The position numbers and the translations under genes are program-made. Of a stretch of DNA of 64,000 nt, positions 1-7,350 are shown one piece after another. Origin of the DNA: an uncultured Clostridia bacterium. GTDB taxonomy: Bacteria > Bacillota > Clostridia > Christensenellales > QALW01. The stretch lies in the NCBI GenBank assembly GCA_934465535.1, contig CAKSKV010000001.1:186001-250000 (forward strand), given 5' to 3'. Position 1 is the first letter of the stretch, and each line of letters starts with the position of its first letter. The notes under the pieces were generated by a model. The model had not been told where the DNA came from, searched no databases, and saw only the letters and a list, made by a program, of their open reading frames with translations.

Positions 1-1
1 G

Positions 2-658
2 CGCTTTATTCAGGCGCATGCGCCCTTTCATTTTCTCTACGGAATGGAAATGTCGGAAAGCGAGCGGGAGTTTTACAGCATAGTGCGCGCGATGGAGCAT
101 GCATCGTGGCTGGGCGTGCCGGTAATCGTGGTGCACGGCATAGATGTGCCGGGCTATGTTGATGTGTTTGATTATAACGCGCGTTTTTACAATGCGCTTG
201 AACCTTACTGCAGAAGGTTCGGCATAAAGGCGGCGGTGGAAAACCTGTTTGAGTATTATGCCGACGGCACGGTAACCGGGGTGAAATTCGGCACTGCGCA
301 ATCCTATTGCAAAATGATAGATATGCTGGACCCGGAGTGCTTTACGGGATGCGTGGATGTGGGGCATGCATGCCTTACCGGCAACCGCCCCGGAGACTTT
401 ATAAGAAGCGCCGGCAGGCGGGTGGGCTGCTTGCATATGCACTGTAATGACGGTAAGCGGGATATGCATATGCTGCCCCGTCTGGTGCCGTTTGAATGGG
501 AGGATATTATGAGTGCGCTTGATGAAACGGGATACAGCGGCGCATTTAATTTTGAGCTGATAGGGTATTTGGGCAGGTTTGAAAAGGAGCTGCTGCCTCA
601 GGCGCTGCAATTTGCCTCTGCGGTGGGGCGCAGGCTTATTGAAATGCGCAGGCAATAG
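2..658 (+). CDS. Sugar-phosphate isomerase/epimerase-like TIM-barrel protein (5' end cut by window)
   Basis: The frame is open from the first bases of the window, so the N terminus lies upstream; the ATG at 44 is only an internal methionine. The visible part resembles the xylose-isomerase-like TIM-barrel family (AP endonuclease family 2 fold): a QAHAPF segment, then VIVVHG (strand plus metal-side His), AVENLFE (metal-binding Glu), CVDVGHACLTG (Asp/His metal ligands), LHMHCNDGKRDMHMLP and a C-terminal FNFEL (Glu). These proteins bind a divalent metal and isomerise or epimerise sugars. The substrate cannot be told from the sequence. It ends well before the next promoter, so it belongs to an upstream transcription unit. 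Confidence 0.8.
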   Translation, partial: RFIQAHAPFHFLYGMEMSESEREFYSIVRAMEHASWLGVPVIVVHGIDVPGYVDVFDYNARFYNALEPYCRRFGIKAAVENLFEYYADGTVTGVKFGTAQSYCKMIDMLDPECFTGCVDVGHACLTGNRPGDFIRSAGRRVGCLHMHCNDGKRDMHMLPRLVPFEWEDIMSALDETGYSGAFNFELIGYLGRFEKELLPQALQFASAVGRRLIEMRRQ

Positions 659-733
659 CGTAAAGCCGGACATATGATGCGGGGAATATCAGAAATATCC
701 GGCTGCTGATGTTTCGGAGCGTCAACTTAGCTC

Positions 734-762
734 TTGAAGTATATCCGTATTCATGGTATAAT
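734..762 (+). promoter_or_regulatory. Sigma-A type promoter for the membrane protein gene at 845
   Basis: TTGAAG (734-739), a 17-bp spacer and TATAAT (757-762). A small inverted repeat ATGCCG/CGGCAT (765-770, 781-786) lies in the expected leader. The match is close to consensus and correctly placed for the downstream gene. Confidence 0.65.
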
Positions 763-844
763 TTATGCCGTATTTATATTCGGCATGTGATTTTATGTGT
801 TCCGCCGTGCCGATTACGGGTGCGCGGTCTGAGAAAGGATAAAA

Positions 845-2992
845 ATGTACGGTAGCTTTTGGGGAACGCTGCTTGCGGCGCTGTATATTGCCGCTTTTGC
901 TGCGGGAGGAATATTTATAGCCGGGCGGGTGTTTTACAGGGAAACGGCACCCTTTAGGCTTATGATGGGAGGCGCGGCGGGGCTTATTCTGCTGCAATGG
1001 CTTCCTGCACTGTTTTCGTTTTTTATGGGCTTCGGGCTGTGGTCGCACTTTGCGGCGTTTTTGCTTTTGGCGCTGCTGACGGCCGGTGCGGGGCTGCTTT
1101 TGCATAACCGTCCGGTTTTCCGCATAAAACGCCTGCTTAAAGGCGATGTTTTGATGCTGGTGTTGGCAGTCGGCGTTTTCGCGGTGTTCACGGCGGCGCT
1201 GATGAGCCATACCGTGCCGCTTTTCGGGGACGGCTCCATGCATACCGGGCAATGCACATACGGCGATATGAATATGCATTTGGGCTTTATTACAAGCATT
1301 GCGCGTCAGGGCGTTTTTCCTCCGGAATATTCCATACTGCCCGGAACAAAACTGTGCTATCCGTTTTTGTGCGACAGCATTTCCTCCAGCCTGTATATAT
1401 TCGGCTGCTCGCTGCGTTTTGCTTATATTGCGCCCATGCTGCTTGCCATGGCAACAGTTATGGCCGGCGTTTATTATTTTGCTTTCAGCTGGCTTAAGGA
1501 CAAATCCAAGGCGACTCTTGCATGGACACTGTTCTTCTTATGCGGCGGTTTCGGATTTATCTATTTTATGGACAGATGGCGCACCGAGCCGCAGAATTTC
1601 CTTCGTATATTCAGTGAGTTTTATCAAACACCCACAAATCTTACCACAGAGGGAAACATACGATGGGTGAATGTAATAGCCGATATGCTGCTGCCGCAAA
1701 GGGCGACGCTTTTCGGCTGGGCGCTGCTGTTTCCCACTCTTACGGTGCTTTATAAGGCAGTGTTTGAAAACAGAAGGGAATACTTTATTCCCGCCGGAGT
1801 ATTGGCGGGGGGAATGCCGATGGTGCATACCCATTCCTTTTTGGCTGCTGCGCTTATAAGCGCCTGCTGGCTGCTTGCGGAGCTTACAAAAAGAGCAATG
1901 CAGATGCCAAACGGCGTAAAAACGGTAAAAACGGCCTATGCGATGGCGGCAGCGGGAACGGTTGCAGGCTTTGTTCCACTGATAATCTGCGCCTTCAGGG
2001 GAGCGGTGCCCGATTCCGCAGCTATCGCCTTTCCGGCTCTCGGGCTTGTGGCAGGGCTGTTTGCAGCGGGCGTTGTCCTGCTTGTACGGTGTCTTGCGGG
2101 CGGATACTTTAAGGAATTTGCCCGTACATGGCTTATATATCTTGCCATTGTGCTGGCATTTTCGCTTCCGCAGCTTATAACATGGACCTTTGCGCAGGTA
2201 GGCAGGGGCACCATGCTCAGAGGGCATTTCAATTGGGGAAATATCAACGACAGCTATGTGTGGTTTTATATAAAAAATATCGGCGTTGCGGCGCTGCTTG
2301 CAATACCGGCTTTTCTGCATTACAAAAAGGAATTTCCGGTGGCGGCGCCGTCGCTGCTGATATTGTTTATATGCGAGTTTGTGGTGTTTCAGCCCAATGT
2401 ATACGACAACAACAAGCTGCTGTATGTTGCTTATGCCATAGCGGCCTGTCTGGTTGCGGGATACATGGTGGATATATACCGCCTGCTGCGGGAAAAGAAT
2501 ATCGGCGGGCGCAGAGTGATTGCGGCGGTGACGGTGTTCCTGTGCGTGTTTTCCGCGGTACTCACTTTGGGGCGCGAGGTAGTGTCGGATTATCAGCTGT
2601 ATGCAAAGGAACAGGTGCAGGCGGCGGAGTTTATTGAAAAGAACACCCCTGCAGATTCCGTGATTCTTACCGGAACGCAGCACAACAATGCGGTTTCTTC
2701 GCTTACGGGAAGAAACATAGTATGCGGGGCGGGGACATTTCTTTACTATCACGGTGTGGATTATCAGGGCAGGGAAGCGGATGTAAAAACGATGTATTCC
2801 GACCTTGAAAATGCGGAAGAAATGCTGCAAAGGTACAATGTGGATTATGTGTATATAAGTCCGCAGGAGGTGTCGACATACAGAGCGGATGCAGCTTGCC
2901 TTAAGGATAAATATCCGCTTGTTTACAGTAAGGACGGCGTTTATATTTATGCCGTAAGCCGGCGTGCGCAAGAGGCGTGTGCGGGAGAATAA
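845..2992 (+). CDS. Large polytopic membrane protein, GT-C glycosyltransferase-like
   Basis: The 715-residue protein has roughly 12 or more hydrophobic segments and a soluble C-terminal domain (about 575-715). An acidic/His loop (FGDGSMH, then GDMNMHLGF, about residues 123-153) follows the N-terminal helices. This arrangement recalls GT-C fold glycosyltransferases that use lipid-linked sugars, where an early extracytoplasmic loop carries Asp/His residues. The C-terminal part (NTPADSVILTGTQHNNAVSSLTGR) resembles the periplasmic domain of such proteins. The assignment rests on architecture only. The start follows AAAGGATAAAA. It has its own promoter and precedes gpsA by 76 bp on the same strand. 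Confidence 0.55.
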   Translation: MYGSFWGTLLAALYIAAFAAGGIFIAGRVFYRETAPFRLMMGGAAGLILLQWLPALFSFFMGFGLWSHFAAFLLLALLTAGAGLLLHNRPVFRIKRLLKGDVLMLVLAVGVFAVFTAALMSHTVPLFGDGSMHTGQCTYGDMNMHLGFITSIARQGVFPPEYSILPGTKLCYPFLCDSISSSLYIFGCSLRFAYIAPMLLAMATVMAGVYYFAFSWLKDKSKATLAWTLFFLCGGFGFIYFMDRWRTEPQNFLRIFSEFYQTPTNLTTEGNIRWVNVIADMLLPQRATLFGWALLFPTLTVLYKAVFENRREYFIPAGVLAGGMPMVHTHSFLAAALISACWLLAELTKRAMQMPNGVKTVKTAYAMAAAGTVAGFVPLIICAFRGAVPDSAAIAFPALGLVAGLFAAGVVLLVRCLAGGYFKEFARTWLIYLAIVLAFSLPQLITWTFAQVGRGTMLRGHFNWGNINDSYVWFYIKNIGVAALLAIPAFLHYKKEFPVAAPSLLILFICEFVVFQPNVYDNNKLLYVAYAIAACLVAGYMVDIYRLLREKNIGGRRVIAAVTVFLCVFSAVLTLGREVVSDYQLYAKEQVQAAEFIEKNTPADSVILTGTQHNNAVSSLTGRNIVCGAGTFLYYHGVDYQGREADVKTMYSDLENAEEMLQRYNVDYVYISPQEVSTYRADAACLKDKYPLVYSKDGVYIYAVSRRAQEACAGE

Positions 2993-3068
2993 AAAATATG
3001 CAGGGCTTTTGTGCAAATTTGCATCAAACGGTGCGCAAGGGCGGTGTTTATGATTTTCGGGGGCAAAA

Positions 3069-4085
3069 ATGACGGTTAATAAGGACAGCAGAATTGTAAG
3101 CGACGGACGCGCAACGGTTATAGGCTCCGGAAGATGGGGCTCGTTTATAGCGTGGTATCTGCGCAGTATCGGGCGCGAGGTGATGATATACGGGCGCGGA
3201 GATTCCGAAAATTTTCAGCGGTTTTGCCGCGAACGCGGAAACAGTTATGTTCGGTTTGGTGATGGGGTAAGCTTTACTGCGGATCTGAAGCGGGCGCTGC
3301 GGTTTTCAAATGAAATTTTTATATCCATATCGGCGCAGCATCTGCGAAGCCTTATGAAAAACATAGCGGAGGCCGGTTTGCCTGAGGGCAGCGTATTGCT
3401 GCTTTGCATGAAGGGGCTGGAGGAAAGCACGGGGGAAAGGCTCAGCAGTATTGCATCAAAGGAATTGGGCTCACGCAAGCAGGATATAGCCGTATGGGTG
3501 GGGCCGGGCCATGTGCAGGATTTTCTTGCGGGCAAGCCCAATTGCATGGTTATTGATTCGGCGGATTTTAACCTTACCTGCCGCATGACGGAGGAGCTCG
3601 GAAGCCGGCTTATACGCTTTTACCGGGGCGATGACCTTATCGGCAACGAGATCGGGGCTGCCGCAAAAAATGTTATAGGCATAGCGGCCGGAGTGCTTGA
3701 CGGCATGGGAATGACGGCGCTGAAGGGGGCGCTTATGTCAAGGGGTGCGAGAGAGGTCGGAAGGCTTATTGCCGCTATGGGCGGAAGGGAGATAACCGCT
3801 TACGGGCTTGCACATTTGGGAGATTATGAGGCCACGCTGTTTTCGCCGTTCAGCCATAACCGCGCTTACGGCGAAAGCCTTGCCAAGGGCGAAAAATATG
3901 CGGCTTTGGCGGAGGGCGTGGCTACCTGCCGCGCAATAAAGGTGTTAAGTGATAAAACAGGGGTGGAAATGCCCATATGCTCGGCACTGTATGAGGTGCT
4001 GTTTGAGTCTGCAAACCTTGAACAGGCTATGGGGGCGCTGTTCTTGCGCGATGTGAAAAAGGAATTCTGGGATGAAAAGGTATAA
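3069..4085 (+). CDS. gpsA: Glycerol-3-phosphate dehydrogenase [NAD(P)+]
   Basis: It reduces dihydroxyacetone phosphate to sn-glycerol-3-phosphate for phospholipid synthesis, in the cytoplasm. The 338-residue length is normal. The N-terminal Rossmann motif GSGRWGSFIAWYL lies at about 17-29, CMKGLEE and a GPGH segment follow, and NEIGAAAKNVIGIAAG (about 194-209) carries the catalytic Lys. The start is preceded by a G5 run (3059-3063) acting as ribosome site. That run is complementary to the C-rich loops of the RNA at 7040-7216, though this may be chance. The next gene overlaps by 14 bp, suggesting translational coupling. Confidence 0.93.
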   Translation: MTVNKDSRIVSDGRATVIGSGRWGSFIAWYLRSIGREVMIYGRGDSENFQRFCRERGNSYVRFGDGVSFTADLKRALRFSNEIFISISAQHLRSLMKNIAEAGLPEGSVLLLCMKGLEESTGERLSSIASKELGSRKQDIAVWVGPGHVQDFLAGKPNCMVIDSADFNLTCRMTEELGSRLIRFYRGDDLIGNEIGAAAKNVIGIAAGVLDGMGMTALKGALMSRGAREVGRLIAAMGGREITAYGLAHLGDYEATLFSPFSHNRAYGESLAKGEKYAALAEGVATCRAIKVLSDKTGVEMPICSALYEVLFESANLEQAMGALFLRDVKKEFWDEKV

Positions 4086-4518
4086 AGCATATGACGGTAT
4101 AAGCGCCGCAGAGGAAGAGCGCGATGGATGCGCAGGCGGCAGGGGCGGCGTCGGGGGTATCACGAAAGCGGATGCGGACGGGCGGCAAATGAATGCATTT
4201 GAAAGAATATACCGCGCCGTGGAGCTTATACCGGAGGGCTGTGTGGCCTCGTACGGTGTTATAGCGGCGCTTGCGGGAAATCCTCGCATGTCGCGTATTG
4301 TGGGATACGCCCTGCATGCAAATCCCGATCCCGAAAGAATAAAATGTCACAGAGTGGTGTTTGCGGACGGTTCATTAAGCCGAGCCTTTGTGTTCGGCGG
4401 TGAAAATAAGCAGAGGGCTCTTCTTGAGGCGGAGGGTGTGGGCTTTTTGCCAAACGGAAAGGTGGATATGAAAAAATATGCGTTTTTTTCGCAGGAATAT
4501 TCAAAAAAGAACAGATAA
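4072..4518 (+). CDS. MGMT / alkyltransferase-like family protein
   Basis: This is the C-terminal DNA-binding domain of the O6-alkylguanine DNA alkyltransferase family. It shows the helix-turn-helix region (PEGCVASYGVIAALAGNP) and the motif KCHRVV, which keeps the acceptor Cys found in MGMT; alkyltransferase-like proteins have Trp there. The usual Pro before Cys is replaced by Lys. The role is repair or recognition of alkylated DNA bases. Two starts are possible: ATG 4072, behind AAGGA and overlapping gpsA by 14 bp, or ATG 4189, where the conserved domain begins (MNAFERIYRAVE). The first 39 residues are low-complexity and Gly-rich, so 4189 is quite possible. Confidence 0.75.
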   Translation: MKRYKAYDGISAAEEERDGCAGGRGGVGGITKADADGRQMNAFERIYRAVELIPEGCVASYGVIAALAGNPRMSRIVGYALHANPDPERIKCHRVVFADGSLSRAFVFGGENKQRALLEAEGVGFLPNGKVDMKKYAFFSQEYSKKNR

Positions 4519-5473
4519 AAGCGGAAAATTCTCAGCAGCGGTGCTGTTTATATGCTGTGTGCTGCTGTGCGCCTGCACTCCGGGAGGGGCAACAGAAAAC
4601 ATAACGCATGATGTAACCACTCCGTTTATTCAGCAGGGCACGGTTATCGACCCGGTGCGCGGACGCTTTATTCAGGTGGACGAAGTCATATATTTTGCGG
4701 CATCGGACAGCATACAGTTCTATAACACAAAAACAGGGGAGTACGGACTTGCGGCAATTGCGGATACACCGTGTGAACTGAGTTTTTACGGCGGGAAGAT
4801 AATATACAGATGCGTTTCCGCACGGGAAAACTATGAGCCTTCGGAATACGCAGTGTGCTCGTTTGATATTTCATCGGGACAAACAGCGGTGATTACTGCC
4901 GGGGAGATAAGCTTTGCTGCCTGCGGCGCCGAAGGGGTATTTTACATAAGCGGCAACCGGCTGTTGTGCATAAAGGACGGAGCAAGCAGCATGCTTTTTG
5001 AGGGCGAACTGGTTTCTCCGCAGTTTTGCGGCAGAAATGTTGTTCTGGGCATGGACGGCGATATATGTATTTTGGATACGGACAGCGGAAATGTGAAGAT
5101 TATCGGCCCGAAGTGCTATCCGCAGGAGCTGGTGGGAGCGCAGGATTTTGTGCTGTATGCCGCGGCGGAGGACAGCAGCGCTGTTAAATACCCAATACAG
5201 GGCGGGGAAAGCGAGCGTTTGCCCTTTGAGATATGGGGCATAAGCACATATAACGGCAGCTGTTACAGGCTTGTAAACGAAAACGGATTCCGGCTTGTGA
5301 ATGCAGAGGACGGCAAGAGCATAGCGGAGCTTGGCGCGCTTCAAAGCTGCTCATATCCGTTTTACGGTGAGCAGTGGATATATTTTCTTGTAGGGTCCGA
5401 TGATTATTTCGGGCTTATACGCATTTCGTGGGACGGAAAAACAACGGAGCAGCTGCTGCAATCGCAGGGGTAA
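4478..5473 (+). CDS. Putative lipoprotein, beta-propeller-like
   Basis: The 331-residue protein has a basic N terminus (RRNIQKR), a hydrophobic stretch and a lipobox ending at Cys33 (LLCAC), so it is probably anchored to the outer face of the membrane. The mature part consists of repeating short beta-strand units (YFAASDSIQFYN, FYGGKIIYRC, VFYISGNRLLCI, WIYFLVG), like the DUF5050/beta-propeller type lipoproteins of Clostridia. No catalytic motif is visible. The gene overlaps the end of the MGMT-like gene by 41 bp in another frame, and a strong terminator at 5596 closes the unit. Confidence 0.7.
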   Translation: MRFFRRNIQKRTDKSGKFSAAVLFICCVLLCACTPGGATENITHDVTTPFIQQGTVIDPVRGRFIQVDEVIYFAASDSIQFYNTKTGEYGLAAIADTPCELSFYGGKIIYRCVSARENYEPSEYAVCSFDISSGQTAVITAGEISFAACGAEGVFYISGNRLLCIKDGASSMLFEGELVSPQFCGRNVVLGMDGDICILDTDSGNVKIIGPKCYPQELVGAQDFVLYAAAEDSSAVKYPIQGGESERLPFEIWGISTYNGSCYRLVNENGFRLVNAEDGKSIAELGALQSCSYPFYGEQWIYFLVGSDDYFGLIRISWDGKTTEQLLQSQG

Positions 5474-5595
5474 GCTTTTCGGACGGGCAAATAAAGCGGA
5501 GTTCTTAAAATGCGGGCATTGCGCGTGCAGGGAAGTCCGTAAAAAAGCGGCGCTGCGGCTTGAAAATGCCGGGTGGGAGTATTGAATATAATAAT

Positions 5596-5634
5596 AAAAC
5601 CGACGGTGCCGGTATGCACTGTCGGTTTTATATA
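5596..5634. terminator. Bidirectional intrinsic terminator between convergent genes
   Basis: A 14-bp stem AAAACCGACGGTGC / GCACTGTCGGTTTT with one G-U pair (arms 5596-5609 and 5616-5629) and a 6-nt loop. It has A-run and T-run flanks on both sides, so it can stop the lipoprotein transcript (+) and the pfkA transcript (-). Confidence 0.85.
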
Positions 5635-5668
5635 TTGGATATGCGGTCTGAAGACGCATAATTAAAAA

Positions 5669-6634
5669 TTACATGGAGAGCACATTTGCAAGATTGTAAA
5701 GATTGTAATTAGGCTCTTTTTCTATTTTAAGCGCGGCGTGAATATCCATGGAGAATATCTGATCGTCCTTAATTCCCACAACCTGACCGCCGATGCCCTT
5801 ATCAAGCAGATTTACGGCGTAGAAGCCGAACATACTGGCAAGCTGAGTGTCGCGCGCCGAAGGAGCGCCGCCGCGCTGGATATGGCCAAGCACGGTGGCA
5901 CGCGCCTGCATGCCGGTGCGTGCTTCTATGGTTTTGCTCAGCTCATGACCGCTGCCGCAGCCCTCGGCAAGCAGCACGATGGAGGCCATTTTGCCGCGTT
6001 CCTTGCCGCGAAGCAGGGTGGCGCAGACATCGTCGATATTCCATTCCTTCTCCGGAATAAGAATGCACTCGGCGCCGCCCACAAGCCCGGAATACAGCGC
6101 AAGATCGCCGCATTTATTGCCCATAACTTCCACTACGCTTACGCGGTCGTGACTGGTCATTGTGTCGCGAATTTTGCGTATTGCTTCAAGAATGGTGTTA
6201 AGCGCGGTATCAAAGCCCAGAGTATAATCGGTATAAGCAAGGTCGTTATCTATGGTGCCTGGAATACCTATGGCCGGTATGCCGTAGTTTGTAAGCACCT
6301 GTGCGCCTTGGAAGGAGCCGTCGCCGCCAATAACAACAATGCCCTCTATGCCGTGCTTGCGGATGTTTTCAAGAGCGGTTGCCTGACCTTCCTTGGTTTT
6401 GAATTCAAGGCAGCGCGCGGTTTTAAGCATGGTGCCGCCGCGGTTTATAATGTCGCCCACGCTGCGCAGATCCATATCAAACATCTGATCCTCGATTAGC
6501 CCCCAGTAGCCGCGTTCTATTCCTACCGGAGTCATGCCGTGATAAATAGCGGTACGCACAACGCTTCTTATGCAGGCGTTCATGCCCGGAGCGTCACCGC
6601 CGCTTGTGAGTACACCGATTTTCTTCATATTCAT
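5669..6634 (-). CDS. pfkA: ATP-dependent 6-phosphofructokinase
   Basis: It phosphorylates fructose-6-phosphate in glycolysis. The protein is about 321 residues, the usual length of the bacterial ATP type. Visible motifs are GVLTSGGDAPGMN (ATP-site glycine loop), GGDGS (the Gly typical of ATP rather than PPi enzymes), PGTIDND (catalytic Asp) and MGNKCGDLAL (MGR-like region). The chosen start is the ATG six bases after AAGGA (protein begins MNMKK); an ATG two codons upstream abuts that ribosome site. The gene stands alone, divergent from the small RNA at 7040. Confidence 0.94.
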   Translation of the reverse strand: MNMKKIGVLTSGGDAPGMNACIRSVVRTAIYHGMTPVGIERGYWGLIEDQMFDMDLRSVGDIINRGGTMLKTARCLEFKTKEGQATALENIRKHGIEGIVVIGGDGSFQGAQVLTNYGIPAIGIPGTIDNDLAYTDYTLGFDTALNTILEAIRKIRDTMTSHDRVSVVEVMGNKCGDLALYSGLVGGAECILIPEKEWNIDDVCATLLRGKERGKMASIVLLAEGCGSGHELSKTIEARTGMQARATVLGHIQRGGAPSARDTQLASMFGFYAVNLLDKGIGGQVVGIKDDQIFSMDIHAALKIEKEPNYNLYNLANVLSM

Positions 6635-6649
6635 CACCATTCCTTAACG

Positions 6650-7000
6650 ATAAAAGGCTGATCGAAAGCAGCGCTCATATCAGTATTTATGCCTCTTTTC
6701 GTAACAGTATATCAAATATAATGCGTTTTGCATAGTGATTTTGTATCGAAAAACAGTAATTTCCTTCATTTTCAGTACAGATTCATAACATGTATTGCAT
6801 TTGGGATCGGTTCGTAAGCGGGCGGCAATGCAGCCTTGCGGTGGGGAGAAAGTGTCGCAGATTTGTTTAGGGGCATTGAGACAAAACGACTCACATTCAA
6901 ATACAGTGGTGGCAAAAAATGTTTTTCATATGTGCTGGTGGTAAAATAATTACAAATTTATTATCAAAAGGACGAAAAATTATTAAAAAAACTTAAAAAA
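6650..7000. other. Intergenic region upstream of pfkA and the small RNA
   Basis: This AT-rich stretch has no supported open reading frame. It should hold the pfkA promoter on the minus strand (TATACT-like hexamers near 6707-6720), but I see no convincing -35 partner. The right end is very A/T-rich just before the small-RNA promoter and could act as an UP element. Nothing else is recognisable. Confidence 0.4.
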
Positions 7001-7004
7001 GTGC

Positions 7005-7033
7005 TGTACAAATGGATTTATACATTGTATAAT
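7005..7033 (+). promoter_or_regulatory. Promoter of the C-rich small RNA
   Basis: TGTACA (7005-7010), a 17-bp spacer and a perfect TATAAT (7028-7033), preceded by an A/T-rich tract (6961-7000). The expected transcript start is about 7040, directly before the first RNA hairpin. Confidence 0.7.
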
Positions 7034-7039
7034 AAGAAT

Positions 7040-7216
7040 GTGAAAGATGAGTTCCCCCTAAACTCGTTTTTTCATGATACTCCTTTATATTATGTGCAAG
7101 GCATACGGTTCCCCCCATATGTCTTGCGCGCAAAATATGCGCGATGCGCTTGTTATAGCAGCCTTTGCTGCAAGAGCCGTACAGTCGGAACTGTGCGGCT
7201 TTTATTTTTTTATTCT
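7040..7216 (+). ncRNA. Putative small regulatory RNA with two C-rich hairpin loops
   Basis: There is no credible reading frame with a ribosome site between a strong promoter and an intrinsic terminator, but the RNA is highly structured. Hairpin 1 (7041-7074) is a stem of about 13 bp with one bulge and loop CCCCCTA. Hairpin 2 (7094-7129) is a 12-bp stem with loop CGGTTCCCCCCA. Two short stem-loops follow (CGCGCA/TGCGCG around 7128-7145; GCAGC/GCTGC around 7159-7172). The last is the terminator AGCCGTACAGT / ACTGTGCGGCT (7175-7200) followed by TTTTATTTTTTTA. Exposed C-runs are typical of Firmicute sRNAs that pair with G-rich Shine-Dalgarno sites (RsaE/RoxS class). I could not match it to a named RNA family. 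Confidence 0.6.
7175..7214 (+). terminator. Intrinsic terminator of the small RNA
   Basis: An 11-bp stem with one G-U pair (arms 7175-7185 and 7190-7200), loop CGGA, followed directly by a T-rich tail. No protein gene lies upstream on this strand, which is the main argument for a stand-alone RNA. Confidence 0.85.
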
Positions 7217-7241
7217 TCTTAAGGCTTAGCTTGAAAAAATG

Positions 7242-7284
7242 CAAAGACGGAGGATTTACCCGTACGGTAAAACCGCCGTCTTTG
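7242..7284 (-). terminator. Terminator of the XRE-type regulator gene
   Basis: A long imperfect hairpin with 17 of 19 pairs (arms 7242-7260 and 7266-7284, outer CAAAGACGG/CCGTCTTTG). On the minus strand it is followed by CATTTTTTC. It lies 67 bp beyond the stop of the minus-strand gene ending at 7351. Confidence 0.7.
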
Positions 7285-7350
7285 TGCTGCCGTAAATTGC
7301 TTTTGTTGAATATCGGCATCATGCTTTGCTCAAATCGCGGGCTGCTTTTA

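Noticed and set aside
1538..3016. A 492-codon frame antisense to the GT-C-like membrane protein
   Set aside because: It has His/Arg/Cys-rich nonsense composition, typical of the opposite strand of a membrane protein gene.
7040..7216. 6S RNA or SRP RNA
   Set aside because: The ends do not pair into the long bulged rod of 6S RNA, and the SRP tetraloop and GGAAGCAGC-type conserved core are absent.
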